Of a stretch of 7,265 nucleotides of DNA, positions 1-5,112 are shown piece after piece. The DNA lies in contig CAJXMS010000112.1 of NCBI GenBank assembly GCA_913056475.1, positions 1 through 7,265 on the forward strand, given 5' to 3'. Every line of letters starts with the position of its first letter. The first letter of the stretch is position 1. This stretch comes from an uncultured Bacteroidota bacterium. GTDB lineage: Bacteria > Bacteroidota > Bacteroidia > Flavobacteriales > Schleiferiaceae. The notes beneath the pieces are model-generated. The model was not told the DNA's origin. It saw only the letters and a program-made list of their open reading frames with translations, and ran no database searches. A program made the position numbers and the translations under genes.

Positions 1-336
1 GGGTACTTCAAAGCGCGCTTCGGCCGTGGTATCCTCCCCGAGGAGTAAGCCGGCAATTTCATCGCGGAGAATTTCATTGAGCTCATCGGTTCCCAGGTAT
101 TTGTCCCGCGCCACGCGTGCTTCGATTCTTTCGATGATCTTAATGGTGGTTTCCACGCCTACATCGGAAGTAACGAGTACTTCCTCCAGTTGGTCCAGTA
201 CCTCGGTGTCCACGTGGCGTTTACCTGCCACGGCTTTACTTAGCTTGCCAAAAACGCTGCTACGGGTCTTTTCCAAGCCCTGATCTAATTTTTCAGCCTG
301 GGGCTTGCTTTTAAATACTTTATCGAATAATCCCAT
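1..336 (-). CDS. ftsY: Signal recognition particle receptor FtsY, N-terminal part (runs off the left edge)
   Basis: FtsY is the membrane-associated GTPase that receives ribosome-nascent chain complexes from the signal recognition particle and passes them to the Sec translocon. The visible 112 codons start MGLFDKVFKSK, a short basic amphipathic start, followed by FGKLSKAVAGK and VDTEVLDQLEEVLVTSDVGV, which is the helical N domain of SRP-family GTPases. The last visible residues are EARFEVP; the GTPase G domain lies outside the window. The long acidic A domain of enterobacterial FtsY is absent, as is usual for short FtsY proteins in this phylum (family knowledge). The start is the only ATG that fits the domain, with no Shine-Dalgarno sequence. 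It lies downstream of rplI on the same strand but behind a terminator, so it is probably transcribed separately. Identity is clear; the gene is partial only because of the window edge. Confidence 0.93.
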   Translation of the reverse strand, partial: MGLFDKVFKSKPQAEKLDQGLEKTRSSVFGKLSKAVAGKRHVDTEVLDQLEEVLVTSDVGVETTIKIIERIEARVARDKYLGTDELNEILRDEIAGLLLGEDTTAEARFEVP

Positions 337-362
337 CTATCTAAACCAGTATTACTAAAAAG

Positions 363-392
363 CAAATATCCGAAATAAACCAGATCGGCTAA
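363..392 (-). promoter_or_regulatory. Possible ftsY promoter
   Basis: On the minus strand GATATTTG (363-370) differs from the Bacteroidota -7 consensus TAnnTTTG only at the first base. A TTA triplet (390-392) lies 19 bases further upstream, where TTG is expected. It sits between the rplI terminator and the ftsY ATG (27 bases to the start codon), which is where a promoter would be needed. Both elements are imperfect, so this is a moderate guess. Confidence 0.4.
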
Positions 393-445
393 GGAGGCGT
401 CGGAAACCACAGACGGCGGCGGCCCTGCCGATCTTAGGGGCCAGG

Positions 446-478
446 AATAAAAAGCCCCATGCCGGGGCATAGGGCTTT
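446..478 (-). terminator. Rho-independent terminator of the rpsF-rpsR-rplI operon
   Basis: Bases 451-463 and 466-478 form a 13-bp stem with one mismatch and a GG apex. Read on the minus strand, the stem is followed directly by a T-rich run (CTTTTTATT, using 446-450). It lies about 60 bases past the rplI stop codon and before ftsY, so it ends the ribosomal-protein operon. Confidence 0.88.
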
Positions 479-540
479 AGGAGCAGGTTTCCATCTTTTC
501 GGGATGCCGTTTGCTCGTTTTGTTAAGGACGCAGAGAACC

Positions 541-996
541 TTAGGCCGTTTTTTCGCCTACTACTTCAAAGTCCAGCTCCACATTGACTTCGCGGTGGAG
601 GCGGATGTGTGCTTTGTAGGGGCCGGTGGCCTTCACGGTGCCGCCCTGTATTTGGATGTATTTGCGCTCTATTTGGTGTCCACGACTGGCCAGGGCCTCC
701 GCGAGGTTGGCGTTATTGATGGATCCAAAAAGCTTATTGCCTTTGCCCACTTTGGCGGTGAGCTTGAGCTCCAGGTCCTTGAGCTGCTCGGCGGTTTTCT
801 TAGCTTCTTCGATCAGCTTGGCTTCTTTGTGGGCCCTTTGCTTGAGGTTTTCCTCGAGCATTTTCTTGGCGCCCGGCGTAGCCATTTCAGCTATACCTTT
901 GGGGATAAGATAGTTGCGCGCATATCCGTTTTTTACGCTCACCACGTCATCCTTATAGCCAAGGTTTTCTACGTCGGATTTGAGTATGATTTCCAT
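541..996 (-). CDS. rplI: 50S ribosomal protein bL9
   Basis: bL9 binds 23S rRNA near the L1 stalk with its N domain and reaches outward with a long connecting helix; it helps maintain reading frame. The 151 residues match the family in length and architecture. The N-terminal rRNA-binding domain (about 1-45) contains MEIILKSDVENLGYKDD and VKNGYARNYLIPKGIA. A charged helix follows (about 45-78, rich in K, E and A). The C-terminal domain (about 80-148) contains GKLFGSI-like KLFGSINNANLAEAL and ends in ELDFEVVGEK. It is the last gene of rpsF-rpsR-rplI, 9 bases after the rpsR stop codon, and is followed by a terminator. There is no Shine-Dalgarno sequence before the ATG. Identification is secure. 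Confidence 0.97.
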   Translation of the reverse strand: MEIILKSDVENLGYKDDVVSVKNGYARNYLIPKGIAEMATPGAKKMLEENLKQRAHKEAKLIEEAKKTAEQLKDLELKLTAKVGKGNKLFGSINNANLAEALASRGHQIERKYIQIQGGTVKATGPYKAHIRLHREVNVELDFEVVGEKTA

Positions 997-1005
997 GGCA
1001 ATAGT

Positions 1006-1293
1006 TTATTTAAGGTTGTCCGTTACGAATGGCAGCAGGGCGATGGTACGCGCCCGCTTTACGGCTTTGGCCACTTTACGCTGGTACTTGAGAGAGGTAC
1101 CGGTAATGCGGCGGGGCAGGATTTTGCCTTGCTCATTAAGGAACTGCGCCAGCCATTCGGGATCTTTATAGTCAACGTACTTGATGTCATAGCGCTTAAA
1201 GCGGTCAAACTTTTGGCGCTTGCCGGTATCTATTTTCAGGGGCTGGAGATAGCGTATCTCACTCTGGTTTGAGCCCGTATCCAAATCACTCAT
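1006..1293 (-). CDS. rpsR: 30S ribosomal protein bS18
   Basis: bS18 pairs with bS6 on the platform of the small subunit. The 95-residue product has a variable N-terminal tail of about 20 residues, then the conserved core: YLQPLKIDTGKRQKFDRFKRYDIKYVDYKDPEWLAQFL as a continuous stretch in two parts, followed by EQGKILPRRITGTSLKYQR and KAVKRARTIALLPF. Those last segments are the family signature for 16S rRNA and bS6 contact. The gene sits 15 bases after rpsF and 9 bases before rplI, so the three are one transcript. In Bacteroidota ribosomes bS18, with bS21 and bS6, has been reported to hold the anti-Shine-Dalgarno tail of 16S rRNA (established for Flavobacterium; inferred here). The absence of Shine-Dalgarno sequences before most genes in this window fits that. 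Confidence 0.97.
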   Translation of the reverse strand: MSDLDTGSNQSEIRYLQPLKIDTGKRQKFDRFKRYDIKYVDYKDPEWLAQFLNEQGKILPRRITGTSLKYQRKVAKAVKRARTIALLPFVTDNLK

Positions 1294-1308
1294 GATGCTT
1301 CTTTTCTT

Positions 1309-1644
1309 TTAGGATTTCTGTAGTTTCTTGCGACGGTCTTTGGCAAACTGGATATGATGTTTGTCCATTTTGATCGTTTGGAAGCGAATGATGCGCTCAT
1401 CGCGCTTCATTTCTACTTCCATTTCTTCAATGAGTTGTGGATCGGCCTGGAATTCCATCAGGTGGTAAAACCCACTTCGCTTGGATTGGATGGCGTAGGC
1501 GAGCTTTTTGAGCCCCCAGTTTTCCTCGTGGAGTACCTTGGCCTCCTTGGCTTTGAGGAATCCTTTGAACTTTTCTACCGTTTCCCTTACCTGATCTTCA
1601 GATAAGACGGGATGCATGATGAAAACGGTTTCGTACTGATTCAT
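1309..1644 (-). CDS. rpsF: 30S ribosomal protein bS6
   Basis: bS6 forms a heterodimer with bS18 on the 30S platform. The 111-residue sequence has the expected ferredoxin-like fold segments: MNQYETVFIMHPVLSEDQV (first strand and helix), GLKKLAYAIQSKRSGFYHLM (second and third strands with the conserved WG.(R/K).LAY motif as NWGLKKLAY), and MKRDERIIRF (fourth strand). The length is normal for the family. It is the first gene of the rpsF-rpsR-rplI operon, with its promoter about 50 bases upstream. The ATG is preceded by A/T-rich sequence and no Shine-Dalgarno motif. In several phyla the bS6:bS18 complex binds a structured rpsF leader to repress the operon; the leader here has a small hairpin and a repeat that might serve this, described separately. 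Confidence 0.97.
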   Translation of the reverse strand: MNQYETVFIMHPVLSEDQVRETVEKFKGFLKAKEAKVLHEENWGLKKLAYAIQSKRSGFYHLMEFQADPQLIEEMEVEMKRDERIIRFQTIKMDKHHIQFAKDRRKKLQKS

Positions 1645-1648
1645 CGGT

Positions 1649-1673
1649 TAAACATTTAATTGATAAACATTTA
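1649..1673. repeat. Two 10-bp direct repeats in the rpsF leader
   Basis: The 10-mer TAAACATTTA occurs at 1649-1658 and exactly again at 1664-1673, a period of 15 bases. On the minus strand the transcript therefore reads UAAAUGUUUA twice just before the rpsF start codon. The unit is itself close to palindromic. It may simply be A/U-rich unstructured leader favoured in Shine-Dalgarno-free initiation, or part of autoregulation. Confidence 0.6.
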
Positions 1674-1688
1674 GCGGTTTTCGCTAAA
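1670..1688 (-). promoter_or_regulatory. Small hairpin at the 5' end of the rpsF leader
   Basis: TTTAGCG and CGCTAAA form a perfect 7-bp stem with a 5-base loop (minus-strand loop AAAAC). Given the -7 element at 1696-1703, transcription should begin near 1689, so this hairpin would sit at the extreme 5' end of the mRNA. It could protect the 5' end or take part in bS6:bS18 feedback; I cannot match it to the known S6:S18 leader consensus with confidence. Confidence 0.45.
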
Positions 1689-1695
1689 AGGAGCG

Positions 1696-1726
1696 CAAAG
1701 ATAAGGCATTCTTATTTATCTGCCAG
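1696..1726 (-). promoter_or_regulatory. Promoter of the rpsF-rpsR-rplI operon
   Basis: The minus strand carries TATCTTTG (1696-1703), an exact match to the Bacteroidota -7 element TAnnTTTG. At the -33 position, about 19-20 bases upstream, is CTGG within 1721-1726, a one-base variant of the expected TTG. Transcription would start about 45 bases before the rpsF ATG. It is back to back with the plus-strand promoter at 1830-1859. Confidence 0.75.
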
Positions 1727-1829
1727 CTCCTTAAGAGAATAAGCGTGGCCGGATGGGTAGGGCACTTTTGGCCGCAGGCCAAAGCTAAGTACCGCTAAGC
1801 CATGGCAGCAAAAAATCGCAGCAAGGTGC

Positions 1830-1859
1830 TTGAATTCATGCGAAAGCTTAGTACCTTTG
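1830..1859 (+). promoter_or_regulatory. Promoter of the coiled-coil gene, zapA and probably the 6S RNA
   Basis: TTG (1830-1832), 19 bases of spacer, then TACCTTTG (1852-1859): this is the full Bacteroidota housekeeping promoter, matching both elements. Transcription should start near 1866. That places the only possible start codon for the downstream gene at the ATG of 1880, and excludes an upstream in-frame ATG at 1802. Confidence 0.87.
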
Positions 1860-1879
1860 GCAGCTTTGGAAGGATTGCT

Positions 1880-2170
1880 ATGGCCGCCATTGATAATCAG
1901 CTTAAAAGACTGGAAAGTGCGGTGAATGCGCTCGTAGCCGAACAGCAACTGCTGAAAAAGGAAAACGAGCAGCTCCGCCGGGAACGTCAAGAGCTAAGCC
2001 AAAAAGTGGACGGCCTGGAGCAAGAACTCCAAAACGCAAAGCAGAACTTACAAACGGCCCGCATGGCTCAGGGGCTGGGCCCTACGCCGGAAGATGCCCG
2101 CCTGGCCAAAGCCAAGATAAGTTCGCTCATGCGGGAAATAGACCGCTGTGTAGCTTTGCTGAACGATTGA
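1880..2170 (+). CDS. Small coiled-coil protein, probable ZapB-like division partner of ZapA
   Basis: This 96-residue protein starts MAAIDNQLKRLESAV and is predicted to be almost entirely helical. Residues about 3-62 show heptad-like spacing of L, V and I with many K, E, Q and R (LLKKENEQLRRERQEL), typical of a parallel coiled coil. A GPTPED turn (67-72) leads to a second conserved-looking helix, AKAKISSLMREIDRCVALLN (76-95), which I recognise from small proteins encoded before zapA in Bacteroidota. It has no catalytic motif. Position 21 bases upstream of zapA and the coiled-coil form suggest a role like ZapB in crosslinking the FtsZ ring, but that is inferred from context. The start is fixed by the promoter at 1830-1859; AAGGA five bases before the ATG resembles a Shine-Dalgarno sequence, which is unusual in this window. 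Confidence 0.82.
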   Translation: MAAIDNQLKRLESAVNALVAEQQLLKKENEQLRRERQELSQKVDGLEQELQNAKQNLQTARMAQGLGPTPEDARLAKAKISSLMREIDRCVALLND

Positions 2171-2191
2171 GTAATTCGATAAAGCCGTATA

Positions 2192-2485
2192 GTGCCTGAC
2201 GATGTTCAGAAAATAAAAATCAACCTGGCCGACCGGGTTTACCCGCTTACCGTAAGACGGCAAGAGGAAGAAAATGTGCGCCGCGCAGCACAGGCCATCC
2301 AGGCCGCTGTGAAGGAATACGAAGCTAATTTTGCCGTTCGTGACAAACAGGACTCCCTGGCCATGGCGGCCTTGCAGATGGCGGCGCGCCTGGAAAAACA
2401 GCAGGCCGCTGAATGGGTGGATGGCCGGCGCGTGGGTAAATCACTAGAAGCTATCGAAGCAAAAATTCAGCAAGCGCTACAATAA
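2192..2485 (+). CDS. zapA: Cell division protein ZapA
   Basis: ZapA is a tetrameric cytoplasmic protein that binds FtsZ and bundles its filaments at mid-cell. The 97 residues include the N-terminal globular domain (about 6-55: IKINLADRVYPLTVRRQEEENVRRAAQ is its core in two parts) and KEYEANFAVRDKQDSLAMAALQ, the segment most typical of Bacteroidota ZapA. A C-terminal coiled-coil helix (about 55-97) completes it; the length is normal. The start is GTG at 2192: an in-frame TAA at 2180-2182 bars any longer form, and the nearest ATG (2202) is out of frame. It follows the coiled-coil gene by 21 bases and is followed by the 6S RNA. In Escherichia coli zapA also lies directly upstream of ssrS, so the neighbourhood is conserved across phyla. 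Confidence 0.92.
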   Translation: MPDDVQKIKINLADRVYPLTVRRQEEENVRRAAQAIQAAVKEYEANFAVRDKQDSLAMAALQMAARLEKQQAAEWVDGRRVGKSLEAIEAKIQQALQ

Positions 2486-2504
2486 AGCGAACGTTCTTAC
2501 CATT

Positions 2505-2684
2505 TTTTCCCGCATCCTTTGTTCAATTGCATTTGCTAAACTCAACACTAATCATAATAGGAGTTTAGCTCGGGCTTTCTAGACCATGCCTCCCTGGAGT
2601 GGAAGGTCGAAATTGTCTGGTAAACTCCGAACCTGTCTAAACGGAGTTTAGACAAAACTTGAAAAAGGATGCGGGTTTTTTTTT
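2505..2684 (+). ncRNA. ssrS: 6S RNA (ssrS), inhibitor of sigma70-type RNA polymerase
   Basis: 6S RNA mimics an open promoter and sequesters housekeeping RNA polymerase. I see the family architecture by hand folding. The closing stem pairs 2509-2520 with 2664-2675 (12 perfect bp) and, past a one-base bulge, 2522-2526 with 2659-2663. A large central bubble has a 5' strand at 2527-2559. Its 3' strand carries a perfect 9-bp hairpin (2634-2642 with 2646-2654, loop GGA), a known 6S feature. The apical rod pairs 2560-2567 with 2621-2628, then 2571-2575/2615-2619, 2576-2579/2609-2612 and 2582-2585/2605-2608, with small bulges. Nine T follow the closing stem. The location between zapA and rny supports the call. 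The 5' end is approximate: I see no good promoter of its own, so it may be processed from the zapA transcript. A covariance-model search was not possible here. Confidence 0.85.
2662..2684 (+). terminator. 6S RNA 3' end: closing-stem strand plus U-run
   Basis: The 3' arm of the 6S closing stem (through 2675, ending GCGGG) is followed at once by nine T (2676-2684). The stem pairs with 2509-2526, so the loop is unusually large for a terminator (the whole RNA), but the inner hairpins bring the arms together. It probably ends the RNA 31 bases before the rny start codon, with some read-through. Confidence 0.7.
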
Positions 2685-2715
2685 AGCAACCTACGCATAA
2701 AGCACCACTATACTT

Positions 2716-4257
2716 ATGTCTACACTATACTTCATTCTTCTGCCGCTCGCCGGCCTGCTGCTGGGGGGAGCCCTTAGCTACATTTTCCTCTACCGCCGTG
2801 AAAATGCGAAAGCAGCGCAGATCCTGTCCGAAGCTAAAAAAGAAGCCGAGGCCATAAAAAAGGATAAAATCCTTCAGGCAAAGGAAAAATTTCTCGAACT
2901 GAAAGCAGAACACGAGGAAGTGATCAAAAAGCGCGAGCAAAAGATGCAAGAGCGCCAAAACAAGCTTAAGGAAAGAGAAGCAAAGGTGAAAGAGCATGCG
3001 GATAACAATAAAAAGCACTTTCACGAAAACAAGCAAATGCGCCAAGAACTGGAGCGTAAAATGGAAATTAATGATGTGAAAGCCAAGGAGCTGGAAAAGA
3101 TGCATCGCAAGCAGGTAGAACAACTGGAGGTGATCTCCAGCCTCTCGCCGGAAGAAGCGAAAGAACAGCTCCTGGAAACTTTAAAAGAAGAGGCCAAAGC
3201 GGATGCCGCCAACTATATCCAAAACACGGTAGAAGAAGCGCAGCTTACCGCCAATCACGAAGCCCGTAAAGTGGTGATAGAAAGTATTCAGCGGGTAGCT
3301 ACCGAGCAGGCCGTGGAAAATAGCGTAACGGTATTTAACATTGAGAACGATGATGTGAAAGGCCGCATTATAGGTCGGGAAGGACGCAATATTCGTGCGC
3401 TGGAAGCCGCTACTGGTGTGGAAGTGGTGGTAGATGATACCCCGGAGGCTATTCTGCTGAGCTGCTTTGACCCCGTACGGCGCGAAATAGCTCGTCTCTC
3501 CCTGCACCGGCTGGTTACCGACGGGCGTATCCATCCGGCACGCGTCGAAGAAGTGTGTGCGAAGACCCGGAAAAATCTGGAAGAAGAAATAATTGAATTG
3601 GGCAAGCGCACCAGTATAGACTTAGGCATCCACGGCCTCCATCCCGAGCTTATACGCATGGTAGGGCGCATGAAATACCGTTCTTCCTACGGGCAAAACC
3701 TCCTTCAGCACTCTCGCGAGGTAGCCAATCTATGCGGGATCATGGCCTCCGAACTGGGTTTAAACCCCAAGCTGGCCAAGCGAGCGGGCCTTCTGCACGA
3801 TATAGGGAAAGTGCCCTCGGAAGAAACGGAGCTGCCCCACGCCATCTTAGGCATGAAAATGGCCGAGAAATACGGCGAAAAACCGGAGGTGTGTAACGCC
3901 ATAGGCGCCCACCACGACGAAATAGAAATGAACCACCTGCTCTCCCCGGTGGTGCAGGTCTGTGATGGTATCTCCGGGGCACGGCCCGGTGCCCGCCGCC
4001 AGGTAGCTGAAAGCTATATGCAGCGCCTCAAAGACCTGGAAAATCTGGCTCTGGCGCAAGAAGGTGTGCTAAAAGCCTACGCCATTCAGGCGGGACGAGA
4101 ACTACGAGTAATGGTAGACTGCGACAAAGTAAGCGACGCAGAAGCCGCTAAAATAAGCTTCGATATAAGCCAAAAGATCCAAAGCGAAATGACTTACCCG
4201 GGGCAGGTGAAAGTTACCGTCATTCGCGAAAGCCGGGCCATCAACGTAGCGAAGTGA
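2716..4257 (+). CDS. rny: Ribonuclease Y, membrane-anchored endoribonuclease
   Basis: RNase Y starts decay of many mRNAs by endonucleolytic cleavage at the inner face of the membrane. The 513 residues show the standard order: an N-terminal transmembrane anchor (about 4-26, LYFILLPLAGLLLGGALSYI), a long charged coiled coil (about 28-200, rich in K and E), a KH RNA-binding domain with the GRIIGREGRN loop (216-225) and VEVVVDDTPEAILLS, then an HD metal-dependent phosphohydrolase domain (about 325-420). HD-domain residues visible are H332 (LLQHSREVA), H361-D362 (LLHDIGK), H399-H400 (GAHHDE) and D417 (QVCDGIS). All expected residues are present and the length is typical (about 510-525). The start has no Shine-Dalgarno sequence. 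No promoter is obvious in the 31 bases after the 6S terminator. The 3' end overlaps the convergent phosphorylase gene by 17 bases. Confidence 0.97.
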   Translation: MSTLYFILLPLAGLLLGGALSYIFLYRRENAKAAQILSEAKKEAEAIKKDKILQAKEKFLELKAEHEEVIKKREQKMQERQNKLKEREAKVKEHADNNKKHFHENKQMRQELERKMEINDVKAKELEKMHRKQVEQLEVISSLSPEEAKEQLLETLKEEAKADAANYIQNTVEEAQLTANHEARKVVIESIQRVATEQAVENSVTVFNIENDDVKGRIIGREGRNIRALEAATGVEVVVDDTPEAILLSCFDPVRREIARLSLHRLVTDGRIHPARVEEVCAKTRKNLEEEIIELGKRTSIDLGIHGLHPELIRMVGRMKYRSSYGQNLLQHSREVANLCGIMASELGLNPKLAKRAGLLHDIGKVPSEETELPHAILGMKMAEKYGEKPEVCNAIGAHHDEIEMNHLLSPVVQVCDGISGARPGARRQVAESYMQRLKDLENLALAQEGVLKAYAIQAGRELRVMVDCDKVSDAEAAKISFDISQKIQSEMTYPGQVKVTVIRESRAINVAK

Positions 4258-5086
4258 TCCCTTCCAGCCCGGCCTCTATCAGGCGCTTAATGCCCTCCTC
4301 CGGCCGGGCGGAGAAGTCCCCGGTAAAACGGTTGGCCAAAATCACCGAAAGGGACAAGGTATGCATGCCCAAAAGGCCGCCCAGCCCATAAATTCCGGCT
4401 GTTTCCATCTCCAGGTTGCTGGGCTTCCGCCCTCCTACCTCCTGCTGCACCACTTTTTGCAGCCAATCCTTATGACGGGGGGCGGCGAGCAAGTGCCCCC
4501 CCGGGGGGGCATAAAAGCCGGCCGCCGTAAGCGTAAGGCCTCCCCCGTCTACGTGCCTGGTAAATGCTTGTTTTAGCTCATCGCTAGGTTGAACACGCAC
4601 CGCCGGTGGAATACCGGGCAAGCCCAGATCCACCAGGGGATAATTATGAGCATAAAAAGGCAGCAAACCATCCAGCCCGAGCGCCTCTTCGCTCATCCAC
4701 AGGCTCCCCACCGGAACCTCCTCTTGCAAAGCCCCGCTGGTACCCAGCCGCAATACGCGCAGTGGTTCCGGGTTGGGCAGGGGCCGGCGTTTCTCAAGGT
4801 CATAGGCCTGAACCAGCTGGAGCTCATTGAGCACCACATCGATATTATCCGTCCCAATGCCGGTAGCCAGGACCGTAAGCCGCTGAGCCCCCATCCGGCC
4901 CGTTACCGTATAAAATTCTCGATGGCGCTTCTCCAACTCGACGGTATCCAGGTAAGAGCGGATAAGGTCTACCCTACCGGGATCTCCCACGGTAATAACG
5001 CGGGGCGCAAGCTCGCCGTTGCGCAGCTGGAGGTGATAAACGGAGTGATCAGGGTTAAGGATGAGTTCGGAAGCAGGTATGGCCAT
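4241..5086 (-). CDS. Nucleoside phosphorylase of the uridine phosphorylase type (PNP_UDP_1 family), substrate uncertain
   Basis: Enzymes of this family cleave a nucleoside with phosphate to a free base and ribose 1-phosphate in salvage. The 281 residues carry the phosphate-site motifs VITVGDPGRVD (G34 and R38), VLATGIGTDN (74-81) and LRLGTSGAL (R113, T116), and the ribose-site motif NLEMETAGIYGL (224-235, with E226-M227-E228). In uridine phosphorylase a Phe-Tyr-x-x-Gln-x-Arg segment holds uracil; here the equivalent is FYAPPGG (191-197), so Gln and Arg are Pro195 and Gly197. The family is secure, but uridine specificity is doubtful. The P-P-G-G stretch is encoded by seven C followed by seven G, so a base-calling error is possible although the frame stays open. 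It converges with rny and diverges from the universal stress gene; its own promoter is not clear. Confidence 0.85.
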   Translation of the reverse strand: MAIPASELILNPDHSVYHLQLRNGELAPRVITVGDPGRVDLIRSYLDTVELEKRHREFYTVTGRMGAQRLTVLATGIGTDNIDVVLNELQLVQAYDLEKRRPLPNPEPLRVLRLGTSGALQEEVPVGSLWMSEEALGLDGLLPFYAHNYPLVDLGLPGIPPAVRVQPSDELKQAFTRHVDGGGLTLTAAGFYAPPGGHLLAAPRHKDWLQKVVQQEVGGRKPSNLEMETAGIYGLGGLLGMHTLSLSVILANRFTGDFSARPEEGIKRLIEAGLEGITSLR

Positions 5087-5104
5087 GAATTGCGCTTATT
5101 CCAC

Positions 5105-5112
5105 TAAATTTG
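5105..5112 (+). promoter_or_regulatory. -7 element for the universal stress protein gene
   Basis: TAAATTTG matches TAnnTTTG exactly and places transcription start near 5119, about 14 bases before the ATG at 5133. No TTG is found at the usual distance upstream, so the -33 element is weak or the promoter needs an activator. It lies in the 46-base gap between the divergent phosphorylase and stress genes. Confidence 0.6.

Noticed and set aside
285..470. A 61-codon minus-strand open frame between rplI and ftsY
   Set aside because: It begins inside the rplI terminator and overlaps the ftsY start in another frame; the composition gives no sign of a protein.
511..1272. A 253-codon open frame on the plus strand across rplI and rpsR
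   Set aside because: It is longer than either real gene, but it is the antisense of two certain ribosomal-protein genes, crosses their junction, and its translation resembles no family I know.
1746..1800. tRNA-like stretch: a D-arm-like GTGGCCGGATGGGTAGGGC followed by a 5-bp stem with a 7-base loop containing GCA
   Set aside because: There is no T-arm (no GTTCGA-type sequence) or matching acceptor stem, and position 33 is C instead of T. I treat it as a simple hairpin in an intergenic region.
1802..1879. N-terminal extension of the coiled-coil protein from the ATG at 1802
   Set aside because: A full-consensus promoter (1830-1859) lies inside the extension, so the transcript begins after that ATG; the start at 1880 also gives a natural coiled-coil N-terminus.
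1712..1990. A 92-codon minus-strand open frame upstream of rpsF
   Set aside because: It is antisense to the coiled-coil gene and runs through both divergent promoters; no family resemblance.
2528..2535. TGCATTTG as a possible -7 promoter element inside the 6S RNA
   Set aside because: It has a mismatch at a key base and no TTG upstream, and a start there would remove the 5' arm of the 12-bp closing stem.
4589..5107. A 172-codon plus-strand open frame antisense to the phosphorylase
   Set aside because: The opposite strand encodes a clearly recognisable enzyme; this frame is its shadow.
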